Positions 9,645 through 19,907 of a stretch of DNA of 64,000 nt are shown here, piece by piece (within the stretch, counting starts at the first letter, position 1; the number at the start of each line of letters is the position of its first letter). The notes below the pieces were generated by a model. That model saw only the letters and a program-made list of their open reading frames with translations. It did not search any database and was not told where the DNA came from. Origin of the DNA: Schizochytrium sp. CCTCC M209059 (taxonomy: Eukaryota > Sar > Bigyra > Thraustochytrida > Thraustochytriidae). Location of the stretch: the NCBI GenBank assembly GCA_000818945.1, contig KN805372.1, positions 948,820 through 1,012,819 on the forward strand, read 5' to 3'. The position numbers and the translations under genes were made by a program.

Positions 9645-10364
9645 TCACCAGTCTTCCGGAAATGCCCAGGCCATCTTTGCGCGAAGGACAAAATGACCAA
9701 ACTCAAAGTCTGAAAAGAACTCTGGGATCTTGGGGTGATCAATCTCGGGTCCCTCCGGGTTGGAAAGATACTCAAGATTCTCCTGCGCGGCAAGCGTCAT
9801 AAAGGGCTCCGGTCGGTCATGAGTGTCTACGAGGGTGCGATAAAAGGGTTGGTCAGGTCCCTGCTCGAACGGACCCCACTGCTCAATCCAGTCGGGTCCA
9901 GCAGGGCACTCGGTAAACCACTGTACGATGACGCCGCGAAAGCCGTGCTTGCGGTGCTGGAAGACATTGCCAATATCGAGGAGCACATTGTCCGGTTTGG
10001 CAGGGACGTAGGTGCGGTTTTCGTACACCTTGAGGCGACGCGAGACTGCGCGCAGGGCAGCAAAGCCGGCCTCGGCCGAGGCCTCCATGGCCTCGTCCGT
10101 AGGAAAAGCGTCCTCGAATAGATCCGTAATGGACACGAACGGAATGCTGCCGTACCCTTGGTTATCTGCGCGCTGGCGCTGGGCCTCGGAGCGTGGCAAG
10201 AACCTTCTAAACCTCTCTGTTTCGCGAATATCAAAGAGCTCACTTCTGCGTGTCTTGAGCGTCGGCTTGACGCGCGTGCGCAGGTCGCGTATCCTCGTGT
10301 CTAGCTCTCGCGCGCCCTTGAACAGCTCGCGACGAAGCACGCCGCCCACGCTGGAGGCCGTCAT
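9645..10364 (-). CDS. YccV/HspQ-like domain protein
   Basis: The 239-residue product starts at the first ATG (MTASSVGGVL); the open frame continues upstream only from non-ATG codons. Residues about 133-235 form a YccV-like domain, recognisable by the DIGNVFQHRKHGFRGVIVQW strand pattern, a long acidic insert, PFYRTLVDT, YLSNPEGPEIDHPKI and a terminal FEFGHFVLRAKMAW. In bacteria HspQ/YccV binds hemimethylated oriC DNA and modulates proteolysis; in eukaryotes the domain occurs in FBXO21 and in the plastid Clp adaptor ClpF. The basic, helical N-terminus could target an organelle. No F-box or UVR domain is seen, so the precise role is unknown. Confidence 0.8.
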   Translation of the reverse strand: MTASSVGGVLRRELFKGARELDTRIRDLRTRVKPTLKTRRSELFDIRETERFRRFLPRSEAQRQRADNQGYGSIPFVSITDLFEDAFPTDEAMEASAEAGFAALRAVSRRLKVYENRTYVPAKPDNVLLDIGNVFQHRKHGFRGVIVQWFTECPAGPDWIEQWGPFEQGPDQPFYRTLVDTHDRPEPFMTLAAQENLEYLSNPEGPEIDHPKIPEFFSDFEFGHFVLRAKMAWAFPEDW

Positions 10365-11272
10365 GTTTTTGGACGGAGGAGCGAGCTCTCGCTTCACGAA
10401 GCTATCTTTTGTTTCTGGCGACTCTGCCGCTGCAAGTGAGTGACGCGCGTGCGCGCTGCGCTCCTCGCTGTTGGCAGGCAGTAGCTTTCTCGTCGCAACC
10501 TCAAATTCGCCCAGCTGCAAGCTATCTGCTGTCTGTTTCTTTGTCTGTCTTGGGCTTGACGATCTTGCTGTGAAGTCGCCTGCGGAATTTTACTCCTTTT
10601 TCTTCGTCACTTTTTGTTCGCTTGTCTTGCGGATGTTGTGTTAATTTCATAGCGCACGGAGCTCAAATGAGATTGATCCAGACGTGGAGAGGGGCATGGT
10701 TAGAAGGCTCTTTGTGTTCGTTTTTGACAAGAACTTTATAGCTTTCTGATTTCGTTCTTTGTCGCTAGAAAGCGCCTTTTCACAGTTTGGTTATAATATG
10801 GTAAAAGGGCCTGTTTTCCAGTGGACGTATTGCCTCAACGGATCGCAAAGGGGGGATGATAGTTTTGGAGTGCCTTCACATTTGCTTGTTGCAGGCACGA
10901 GACTAATAATTTGCGTTGCTTTACCTTGCTTTGCTTTACTGTGCTTCGCGTTGCTATGATATGTTGTGCGTAGCGGAGAGGAGAGGCGCGTGCGAGAGTG
11001 TAGCGTGGTCGGAAATGTCAAATCACACAAAACAGTATATTTAGTTTGATATTAGAGTCGGGCCTTTGGAGAACAATAGGGCTAAAGCCTTTATTTCAGA
11101 GGTAGTAGTTGGCCAAAGGTAACTGTGAACTTGGCGAGTCTGCTCTCGGCCCTGGAAAGTGTGTCAAAACGAGAGCAAACTCGTGACGCTTGAAGGCGCT
11201 AGTATCCGTCACGAGGCGCGAGCACAGCGAGCAGCAGGGTGAGCTCTCGTGCCGCCGTAGCAGTACTCCGTG
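10365..11272. other. Divergent intergenic region
   Basis: Shared upstream region of the genes starting at 10364 (minus) and 11273 (plus). It contains an imperfect CCTTGCTTTGC-type pentamer run (about 10918-10955). No gene is supported. Open sequence continues upstream of 10364 to about 10590 without ATG, so an alternative or spliced start there is possible. Confidence 0.5.
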
Positions 11273-13018
11273 ATGGAGGACCTCGCGTGCACAGCGATGC
11301 CAGAGCGAGAATGTGAGAAGGCTTTGATTCACACGAACGAGAAACAAGACACTACTCTTCTGGGAGGCAATACCGCATTAGAAATTGACATGATGGAGAC
11401 CAAGTCGGATGGCGGCAGTGAAGAAGAAGAAGAAGAAGTCGAAGAAAAACGACAGCAAATCAGTGAAAAAGACTTTTATTCGTTCGAAGAGAGCAAGACC
11501 CGAGCGCGCGAGACCAAGGAAAGTCCGAGGCCCGATCCTATGCCTTCTTTGGAGACTTTGGAGGGCTCGCAAAGCAGCAGCATTGCATATGTGGAGAGCT
11601 CGCGCGCCATTGATGCGAACGCGGAAGAGCCAGCATTCGACCCTCATCGCTCGACAGTTGATGCAATGCAAGGTAATAGATCAAGCGCGGGAGAAGCAGC
11701 CCATGTAGTGGAACTTCGTAGCTCGCGCGCCACCAAAGCAGCGGAAGCGCTCGACGGGACGGAACAAACGGAGCATTTCGAGCAAGCAGATTTGGGCGAG
11801 TCAAAGGGTCACGATTCTATTCAGAGCCTGGATGAACGCATCGAGGCCCCTCGCGAAGCCGAAGGCATTATTCATTTGACCCACATGAACACCAAGTCTT
11901 TGGGCCAAGAAGCAAGGGTTTCGTCATTGTCTGACGTTGACGCCGTGCTCGAGGATCTTGATCGATGGGCCGCGGTGGACCGGCGTCTGCTGGACGAGCT
12001 TGGTATTGCCGAAGCATCCCTGGAGCAGGATCGTCTTCGCTCCGATGAAAGCGAAACGATGATCCGACTGAGGTCTCAGTGTGACGAGTGGCGACTCCGT
12101 ATGCTCGAAGCGGAAGGGCGTGCTGCCGTGGCGAGCGAAAAGCTGGCGCGTCTTGAAAGCGCGCAGACAAGCGTGGCGGAAGTGAGTGCGCTTTTTGCGT
12201 CGCATGAACGACGCATGGAAGCTGTGGTGCTTAGCAGCGTCGCAGCTGCCTTGGAAAGCGTCGGTGATGGCTTGCGTCAAGCGAAGTCGTCTGAAGATTC
12301 ATCAAAGAGCCTTCGAATGAATAACGCTGCCGTGGGGCTGTCGAGCGTAAGCAAAGAGAAAAGTAGCTCGCCATCTCGTGAAGACGATTTGCAGTCAGCC
12401 GCCGCGCGAAAGGAGTCGAGTCTTCTGGACAAGATTAGCAGTTTAGAAAAAGAGCTTGCTGCAGCAGGCAAGGAGCGCGACGAGGCTGTGCAAAGAGAAT
12501 TTGCAGTGTCTGAGAAGCTCAAGGCTGCAGAGGTTGTGGGAAACAATGCTCGCGCTCAGTACGAGGAGGCAGTACAAGATTTGCGCGAGGACATGAAGGC
12601 TCGTTTAATGGAGAGACAGTCTGCGGAAGCACAACGCATCAGCGGTCTGGAGCAAGAGGTGGTAAAATTGACGACAAGTCTGGAAGCAAAAGACCATGCA
12701 TTAATAGACTTGCAGGATGAGCTTGCGCGCGTGAAGCAAGAAAGCGCTGCAAAGACGAAGATTTTGGAGGACGACGCGGCGCGTTTGACGCGGGAGAATG
12801 GGAATTTGGAATCGACGGTGCATGATTCGCAGCTGGAGCTCGCGCGCATCAAGCACGATCTCGCAACACGGCGGTCAGACGAGGACGACCTGCTCGCGCG
12901 GCTTGCGGCCTTTCAAGCGTCTCAGATTGCCGCAGCTTCGCCCCCCTCGAGCCCGCGCGGCGCGCGTTCTTCCTCTACGGTGGCTGCCTCGCTTTCCTCG
13001 TGGTGGCAGAACGCCTAA
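11273..13018 (+). CDS. Coiled-coil protein of unknown function
   Basis: The 581-residue protein starts at ATG 11273. An acidic stretch with seven or so consecutive Glu/Val residues lies near residues 50-60; residues 60-190 are polar and likely disordered; from about 215 onward the sequence is coiled coil in three blocks (about 225-310, 370-440 and 445-560) with EKLKAAEVV and LEQEVVKLTTSLEAKDH heptads. The end is Ser/Pro-rich (ASPPSSPRGARSSS). No enzyme motif is visible. It ends directly before the 19-bp minisatellite and the GGCAA satellite, so its 3' UTR may include satellite sequence. Possibly structural; not recognised. Confidence 0.85.
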   Translation: MEDLACTAMPERECEKALIHTNEKQDTTLLGGNTALEIDMMETKSDGGSEEEEEEVEEKRQQISEKDFYSFEESKTRARETKESPRPDPMPSLETLEGSQSSSIAYVESSRAIDANAEEPAFDPHRSTVDAMQGNRSSAGEAAHVVELRSSRATKAAEALDGTEQTEHFEQADLGESKGHDSIQSLDERIEAPREAEGIIHLTHMNTKSLGQEARVSSLSDVDAVLEDLDRWAAVDRRLLDELGIAEASLEQDRLRSDESETMIRLRSQCDEWRLRMLEAEGRAAVASEKLARLESAQTSVAEVSALFASHERRMEAVVLSSVAAALESVGDGLRQAKSSEDSSKSLRMNNAAVGLSSVSKEKSSSPSREDDLQSAAARKESSLLDKISSLEKELAAAGKERDEAVQREFAVSEKLKAAEVVGNNARAQYEEAVQDLREDMKARLMERQSAEAQRISGLEQEVVKLTTSLEAKDHALIDLQDELARVKQESAAKTKILEDDAARLTRENGNLESTVHDSQLELARIKHDLATRRSDEDDLLARLAAFQASQIAAASPPSSPRGARSSSTVAASLSSWWQNA

Positions 13019-13029
13019 ACACTATTGTC

Positions 13030-13231
13030 GAGCTGAGAGCGTGGCGTCGGTCGAGAGTGTTGGCGTCGGTCGAGAGTTTTGGCGTCGATCGAGAGTTTTG
13101 GCGTCGGTCGAGAGCTTTGGAGTCGTTCGAGAGCTTTGGTGTCAATTGAGAGCTTTGGCGTCGGTCGAGAGTTTTGGCGTCGGTTGAGAGCTTTGGCGTC
13201 GTTCGAGAGTTTTGGCGTCGGTCGAGGGCTT
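13030..13231. repeat. 19-bp minisatellite, about 10 copies
   Basis: Unit TGGCGTCGGTCGAGAGTTT repeats about ten times with point variants (GTCGATCG, GTCGTTCG, GTCAATTG). It starts about 12 bp after the stop codon of the coiled-coil gene and runs straight into the pentanucleotide array. Confidence 0.92.
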
Positions 13232-13839
13232 GGCAAGGCAAGGCAAGGCAAGGCAAGGCAAGGCAAGGCAAGGCAAGGCAAGGCAAGGCAAGGCAAGGCA
13301 AGGCAAGGCAAGGCAAGGCAAGGCAAGGCAAGGCAAGGCAAGGCAAGGCAAGGCAAGGCAAGGCAAGGCAAGGCAAGGCAAGGCAAGGCAAGGCAAGGCA
13401 AGGCAAGGCAAGGCAAGGCAAGGCAAGGCAAGGCAAGGCAAGGCAAGGCAAGGCAAGGCAAGGCAAGGCAAGGCAAGGCAAGGCAAGGCAAGGCAAGGCA
13501 AGGCAAGGCAAGGCAAGGCAAGGCAAGGCAAGGCAAGGCAAGGCAAGGCAAGGCAAGGCAAGGCAAGGCAAGGCAAGGCAAGGCAAGGCAAGGCAAGGCA
13601 AGGCAAGGCAAGGCAAGGCAAGGCAAGGCAAGGCAAGGCAAGGCAAGGCAAGGCAAGGCAAGGCAAGGCAAGGCAAGGCAAGGCAAGGCAAGGCAAGGCA
13701 AGGCAAGGCAAGGCAAGGCAAGGCAAGGCAAGGCAAGGCAAGGCAAGGCAAGGCAAGGCAAGGCAAGGCAAGGCAAGGCAAGGCAAGGCAAGGCAAGGCA
13801 AGGCAAGGCAAGGCAAGGCAAGGCAAGGCAAGGCAAGGC
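13232..13839. repeat. Perfect GGCAA pentanucleotide satellite (~122 copies)
   Basis: About 608 bp of GGCAA follow without a visible interruption. All six frames are open (GKARQ repeats one way, LALPC the other), which creates long spurious open frames. The perfect purity suggests recent expansion or array homogenisation. Related short runs occur at 4533-4552, 10918-10955, 16165-16235 and 32465-32524. Confidence 0.98.
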
Positions 13840-15040
13840 GAGCAAGCTAGGGTCTTGTCGCGCCCTCGGGTCACCACTGTCACTCGCAGTCACTCGCAGT
13901 CACCGTCAACACCCCTTTTTGAAGGTGTGCGCTGGGCGCCCCGGCTCTTTTGGCGCAACACAATTCGCGCACACCTGGCCGTCATTTTGATCACCGCTGC
14001 TGCGCGGCGCGCGTCCGGCGGTGGCTGGCCGGGCCGGGCGGTCTGCGGAGTGGCGCGCGCTCAGATCGGGCGCTTTCCTTTCATTTTTTTTCTTTCGGTC
14101 GCTCGTGGTGGCTGGCCCAAGCGGCCTAGACCGGCGTCCCAAGTCAAGAAGAAGAAGAAATGATTCTAGAGAGGCCTAGATGCGGCGGGCTTGGAGCGTC
14201 CTCATCGCTTCCGTGCCGCTACCTCCCAGGCTGCTCGCGCAGAAGTCCTGGCGCCGAGCGTCGGCGAGCAGCAACACAACAGGGAGGCAGGGGACGCCGC
14301 GTCGCTGGCCCGACGAAGATCGCCGCGGTATGGAGCAGAAGCCGCGCCGGGACCCTAAAGTAAAAGAAAAAATCAGCCCCACGCTCGAACTTTCAAGGGG
14401 GGACGGACACCCACCCACCATGATCAGCGCCGTGCAAGTGCGTGCGCTGCGCTGCGCGTGCGTGTATACGAGGATCAACACCAACCATGGCAAGTGACTC
14501 AACTCACGTGAGACTGCGACTGTGAGCAAGGAAGATTAATCTACAAGCCAACGGAGCTAAGCCAAGCAAGGCCGACGAGAGGGACAGGTACCGTGCGTCC
14601 CGCACGCGCGGCTCAATCGCAGTGCACTCGAAAGCGAAACCGTAGTATACTGAGCGAGGCCTGGGCCTCGTTCTGGCTTGAGTCCTGGTCTTCCCGACGG
14701 GGGTCCTCGGTCGAGGCCGTCGTCGCGGATTGTTTGCTCGCCGCAGCCAGCCAGGCGCTTTGGCTGGGCCGTGCATGGCTGTTGCTGCGGTCCTGAGCGA
14801 GCGAGCGAGCGAGCGATGGATGGATGGATGCCCCACAAAGAGCAACCCAAGCAGCGCCGTGCACATGTGCAGCAGCAGCAGCCAAGTGCAAGCAGAGCAG
14901 GCAAGCTTGCGGTGCTCGCCCGCGCGGCGCACACCAACCTGGCAAGTTGTTGGAGGAGACGCAGCCAACTCGTCGGGCCTTGGCACGATCGTAGCGTCTC
15001 AGCCTGCCATGATGATGATCTATCCCCTCGCGCCGTGGCC

Positions 15041-15071
<31 letters not shown>

Positions 15072-15074
15072 CTG
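15041..15074. repeat. CTG trinucleotide run
   Basis: About eleven CTG units lie in gene-free DNA. Confidence 0.9.
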
Positions 15075-15475
15075 CATGCGAGAGCGGTCCACCCAGCGCT
15101 CTCACGTGCGGGCGCGGAGCCGCCCATGACGAGTCGCAGGTCGATGGGATGATATGAGCAAGCAACACAAGTTGCAGCGGCAATCTTCATCACGACAGGA
15201 CCGTGCGCGCTGCGCAGGACGCGCTGGACGCAGCCAGTGAGCCGGCACTGCCAGCTGCAGCTGGGGCCAGGCAGGAGGAACGGAAGCGCGAGGGATGGAT
15301 GGAGGGATGGGATGAATGATGGATGGGCAAGAAGGAGTTTCGGAAGTAGGAATGAACGATTGATGATGTTTGTTTTCGTGATCAAAAGTGAATGCCTTGA
15401 CAACGACTGAGCGAAGCGGATTGGCACCGCCGTACGTCCCTAAAGACTCCGACGGCACCGCTGCGGACCACGCTC

Positions 15476-15556
15476 GCATCGCATCGCATCGCATCGCATC
15501 GCATCGCATCGCATCGCATCGCATCGCATCGCATCGCATCATCGCATCGCATCGCA
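15476..15556. repeat. GCATC pentanucleotide array
   Basis: About 16 copies of GCATC, interrupted once near 15541 by an extra ATC. The same pentamer recurs at 63848-63880. Confidence 0.95.
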
Positions 15557-16749
15557 AGACGTCGGTCGCATAGACGTCGCTGGCCCTCGTGGTCGCTGGC
15601 CCTCGCGGTCGCTGCCACCAAGTGGCTGCGCATGGTCCCCGGCACCGGCGGGGACGCTGAGCGCGAGATGATCAGTTTGAAGCAAGCAGCAGGAAGCGAG
15701 CGGCAGCCAAGGCGAACTTGGCCGCGGTAGTCGCTGTGAACAATGACCGGCCGGCCACGCCCTCCTCCTCCCTCCAGCTGAGCTGCACTGGCCATAATGG
15801 CTGCAGCTCCGGCCGCACCGAGACGGAGAAGTCGCCGCGCAGGCCCTGCAGACCCCACGGCGCCTCCGAACCCTCCTCGGCGCGGCACTTGTGCAACCAT
15901 CATCCGAGTCATCAGCTCATCCTGTTGTCTCCTTGGAGAGAGAGAACGGCCACGATGACAGTGTGCGCCCACGAGGGTGTGTACCGGGCTGAGAGCCAGC
16001 CGGCCCTCGTCCTCGCGCGCCTCGCCCTCCTTCTCCTTCTCCTCCTCCTCCTCCTCCTCGCCGGTGGAGCGCGGGGCGGCGACGCGGCGCGGGTCCTCGA
16101 GGGAAGAAAGGACGGATGGATGGACGGCTGGAGGCTGGGGCCCTTTGTTTTGCCAAGTCGCAGCGCCTTGCAGGCCTTGCCTTGACTTTCCCTGGCTGCC
16201 TTGCCTTTCCCTGGCTGCCTTGCCTTGCTTTTCAAGAAGTTCCTGCTTGCACGCGCTGTTTCCTTTTGTTTTTGGTTTTTTATTTTTTCAAATTTTCTCC
16301 GCCGGGGCCGCAGAAATCGAGCGAAAACCAGTTTCCAGAGACGGGCCGCGCCGCGTTCCCGCGCGTGCCGCGGCCGGCTGCTGGCGTGCGGGGCCCACTG
16401 GCTGCAGGCCGCCGAGTCAGCGCGGCGGCTGCGGCGGCGGCCGGGGAGGGCCTGGCCGGCTGGCCGTGGCTGGCTGGAGAGCGGGCGAAGGGGGAGGGGG
16501 AAACGAACTCGAAGGGGGGTTGGTCGATGTTGTTCAACTTCTCCATGTCTCATTCGTTTCCGAATGGATGGATGATTGAAACGTTCTTTCAGTGTCTCTT
16601 TTATTTTTGCTTTCTTCAAGTATGTCTTTTACTGTATTTTTTGCAGGTCTCGACTTGTTTCATTCACCCCAACTCGCCGAGCGGGTGGGGGTGGGTGGCT
16701 GGATGGACGCGCGGCGGTATCCTCATTTCTAGCTTCGAGTCGCCGTGGT

Positions 16750-16799
16750 CGATCGATTGATCGATCGATTGATTGATCGATCGATTGATTGATCGAGAG
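16750..16799. repeat. GATCGATT palindromic repeat
   Basis: Mixed GATC and GATT units that can fold on themselves. A similar array is at 63179-63250. Confidence 0.9.
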
Positions 16800-16827
16800 T
16801 GCAAGGAAGACGGGTGTGGCAAACAAG

Positions 16828-16863
<36 letters not shown>

Positions 16864-16936
16864 CTTGAAGCTGGCGAGAGCCAGGTGTTTTTCATGGCTG
16901 GCTGTGCTGGCTGGCTGGCTGGCTGGCTGGCTGTGC
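16828..16936. repeat. AAGC then GGCT tetranucleotide runs
   Basis: About nine AAGC units (16828-16863), then after 40 bp a GGCT run (16905-16936). Confidence 0.9.
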
Positions 16937-17009
16937 TGGTTGCCGTGTTGTTCCTTCCTTTCTTCCTGTTTTTCCTTCCTCCGATTCCTCCCTGCCCAAG
17001 CTCTTGCTT

Positions 17010-17020
17010 CTTTTTTTCTC

Positions 17021-17068
<48 letters not shown>

Positions 17069-17130
17069 AAGCTCTTTCTTTCTTTCTTTCTTTCTTAAGC
17101 TCTTTCTTTCTTTCTTTCTTTCTTAAGCTC
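17010..17130. repeat. TTTC array with a higher-order unit
   Basis: TTTC repeats are punctuated by three AAGCTC blocks spaced about 28-30 bp (TTAAGCTCTTTCTTTC), so the end of the array has a second-level tandem structure. Confidence 0.9.
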
Positions 17131-17412
17131 TTTCTCCTTTCCTCCCGGCGCCGCTTTCATTTCGCCTCCCTTCGACCGAGTTTGTCTGTCTGATGGTCCA
17201 CTTGCAGCGCCCGGTTCCAGGCGTTTGCGACTGTCTGTCTGCCTGTCTGTCTGTCTGTCTGTCTCAACAGCAGCCGCAGAGGCAGAGTGCGCAGGCGCGC
17301 GTGCAGAGCGAGGCGCGAGGCGGCAGCGCGAGAGACACAGACGCGCGGGGCGGCAGCAAAAGCGCAGCCCAGCCCAGCCGAGCAAGCCGCGAGGGCGCGC
17401 GAGGCGCGAGCG

Positions 17413-17491
17413 ATGGTGTCTCTGGAGCGCGGGTCGCTGGGCGTGACGCCGGGGTTCGCGGTGGCGCGGCTGATGCAGCAGCAGCAGCAGC

Positions 17492-17529
<38 letters not shown>

Positions 17530-19053
17530 GCGGCAGAGAGCTTCGGGCCCGGGCGCATGGGCGGCCTGCACAGGAGGTGGCACAGCCAGGCGCCCGTCGC
17601 CAGCGCCGAGGCCATGGCGAGGCTGACGGCGGCGCAGCGCAGGCTGAAGACGCGCAGCTTTGACTGCACGCGGTCGCTGGCCGGCCTCGCGGCGCAGCAC
17701 GACAGCCTCGCGGGCTTCGCCAGGCTGCTCGGCGCCGCAGAAAACGTCGACGCCGCGTTCTTCGCCAGCCTCGCCGCCGAGGCGGACCAGACGCGCCGCC
17801 ACCGTCGCAGGGCCGCGCGCGAGGGGAACCACGCCATCCGCCTCGAGGACGTAGACGCAGACGCAGGCATTCGAGAAGACGAAGACGCCGGCAACGACGC
17901 CGACGACGAGGGCCGCCTCGACACCGGCAACAACAACAACGGTACCGACCCCCGTTACCGCCGCCGAAGGTCCCTGTGCGCCACCACACAGCCAGGTCGC
18001 CGCAATCGCCGCCTCCGGGCGCTCCAGCGCCACCAGTCTGCGCCGAGCGCCATGGGCCAGCGCGTGGCAGCGGCCGCTGAAGACGCCGACCACGCCGACA
18101 TGGACGTCGTCAAGCAGCTCCTTGGCCTGGGTGCGGACATCACAGTCGCCCCTCTCGGCACCTCCACCGCCGCTGCTGCTGCCGCCACCATCACGGCGAA
18201 TGCTGGCAGCGTCAGCGGTGATTGTGTTGAGAGCATGGACCGAAAGAGTAGCACGAGCAGCATGATCAGTAAGAACAGCAAGACCGAGGACGAGGATCTC
18301 GATGAAGAGAGAGCACCCGTGTATACACTCGACCCCGAGGTCGAAAAACTCCTAGAGGAGAGCTTTCGCTCGCTGCAAAATGTCGCGACGGCCATGGTCG
18401 AGTCCGGCCCCTCAGGCGCCACCGTAGACCCTCGCGAGACAAGGTCATCCCGCGTGAGGGAGCGCCCCCCCGCAGGAGGCTCTTCCAAGGCTGACGCTCC
18501 CTTGCGCAAGCGCAGACACAAGCACCGACGCAGCGCCTCCATCCTCTTCAAGTCCGAGGAGTCCAAGAATCGCGAGGCACAGCTTTGTGCAACCTTGTCA
18601 CGGGGTGGCAACATTTTTTCGACCCCCGATGAAGACCTTTTCGCAAGCCCGGCCTTTGTCGTTGACAATGTCGACGATCTTGGTCTCGGCGACACCACCA
18701 CCACCACCACCACTAAGTCAAGCTTGGGCCACATCTCTCGGCGCACAAGCGATCATTGGCGCGAGGCTGGAGAAGCTTCGCAGCGCAGACGCCGCATCAA
18801 GGTGCAGCGGCGCATCGAAAGTGAGCGCATCACCGCAGGAAACGCAAACCCATCGCCGTCGCTCGCATCGCCCACTCTTCTGGACGACAACTTCATTGCA
18901 GCATTAGTCGCTGCGTCCAATGAGGAACTCAACCAACTGAGCTCGGGCGAAGATGACTTGCACCAATGGAGCTCGGGCGATGAAGGCGCGCGCCTTGCCA
19001 CCATCCAGGAGTCCGATAACGACGAGGACGATTACGAGATGAGCATGGAGTGA
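17413..19053 (+). CDS. Polyglutamine-containing protein of unknown function
   Basis: The 546-residue protein starts at ATG 17413; the open frame upstream lacks ATG and is repeat-derived. A near-pure Gln tract (about residues 22-38, CAG-encoded) follows an N-terminal segment. Residues about 45-135 look folded (RMGGLHRRWHSQAPVASA, AMARLTAAQRRLKTRSFDC). The remainder is Asp/Glu-, Arg- and Ser-rich and probably disordered, with a possible helix at LDPEVEKLLEESFRSLQNVA (about residues 305-325) and a Thr run near 435. The highly charged, phosphorylatable composition suggests a regulatory or nuclear protein, but no known domain is recognised. The Gln tract is probably length-polymorphic. Confidence 0.75.
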
Positions 19054-19907
19054 CTGAGTGAGTGAAGATGCGATTGAAGTGAACACGCGACGAGTGAGGT
19101 GCACAAGTGAAAATAATCCTGCTTGCCGCCAGCGTCCACACAAAGAAAGCACTTGGGTTCTCGGCTCAAGGCTCGCACTTTACATCACCCTATTGAACCA
19201 CCATTGAACAATACAATTGTCTTGACAATAAATAGTTAGCTAGATTCATACGTTTCTTTCAATCTCGAAGGCAGAATCGCAAGTCGACTTCGCTGACTGC
19301 TTTCTATTGCTGGCTATGAGGTTCTTTTCCGCAGCCCCCCCCCCTCTCCCGCTTTTTTTCATAACTAATTGGAGTGACCGAAAACATTGGCAACACACGA
19401 GGTGTGCAGTGTACAGAACCAACCTTTACAACTTGTAAAAGGCCAAGGAGGCTGAGATCGAATCTAGTCCCCTTCCGTTTCGAGCCTGAGAGCAAGTCTA
19501 GTCCCTTTCCGTTTTTCGTAAATCTTTACTCCTCTCATTTGTATCTAACTAGTGCCCAGCAATAAGCTGAACCGACAAAGGATAAAGAGAACTTGCCACT
19601 TGCACAAAAAAGGCAAATCAAGTGAGAATTTCGCCATATGAAAACAAATGAAATAGCGTACGGTCGAATGATCAAAATTAAAAATCAACACATTGGCACA
19701 TACCCAAACCTTGCGCCAGAGGTCCCTAAAGAGCCTTTCAAGTGCACGCACGTTGCGGCAGAAGAAAGATACATTTCCTAACTTGCAAACCTCCGGCACG
19801 GTCGCACTCGGACATGCCCAATCAACAGAGTCTTGCGCCGGATCAAAGAGTCTCAAGAACTTCACACGTCCGATGCGTGCGTCAGACCGAGCATATCAAA
19901 GATTTAG
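19054..19907. other. Intergenic region between convergent genes
   Basis: No gene is seen. An ACAATAAATAG at about 19225-19235 could be the polyadenylation signal of the 17413-19053 gene. A poly-C run lies near 19336-19345. Nothing else stands out. Confidence 0.5.

Larger units (their letters stand above)
13840..17412. other. Gene-free low-complexity region
   Basis: No gene is supported in 3.6 kb. It is a mosaic of simple repeats: (GAGC)n and (GATG)n near 14800-14830, (CTG)n at 15041-15074, (GCATC)n at 15476-15556, GATCGATT runs at 16750-16799, (AAGC)n at 16828-16863, (GGCT)n at 16905-16936, (TTTC)n at 17010-17130 and (GTCT)n at 17230-17263. The last part is the promoter and 5' UTR of the gene at 17413. 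Confidence 0.6.

Noticed and set aside
13079..14163. Long open frames of 200-330 codons (GKARQ and LALPC repeats) on both strands
   Set aside because: They are created by the GGCAA satellite, which has no stop in any frame; no non-repeat coding content supports them.
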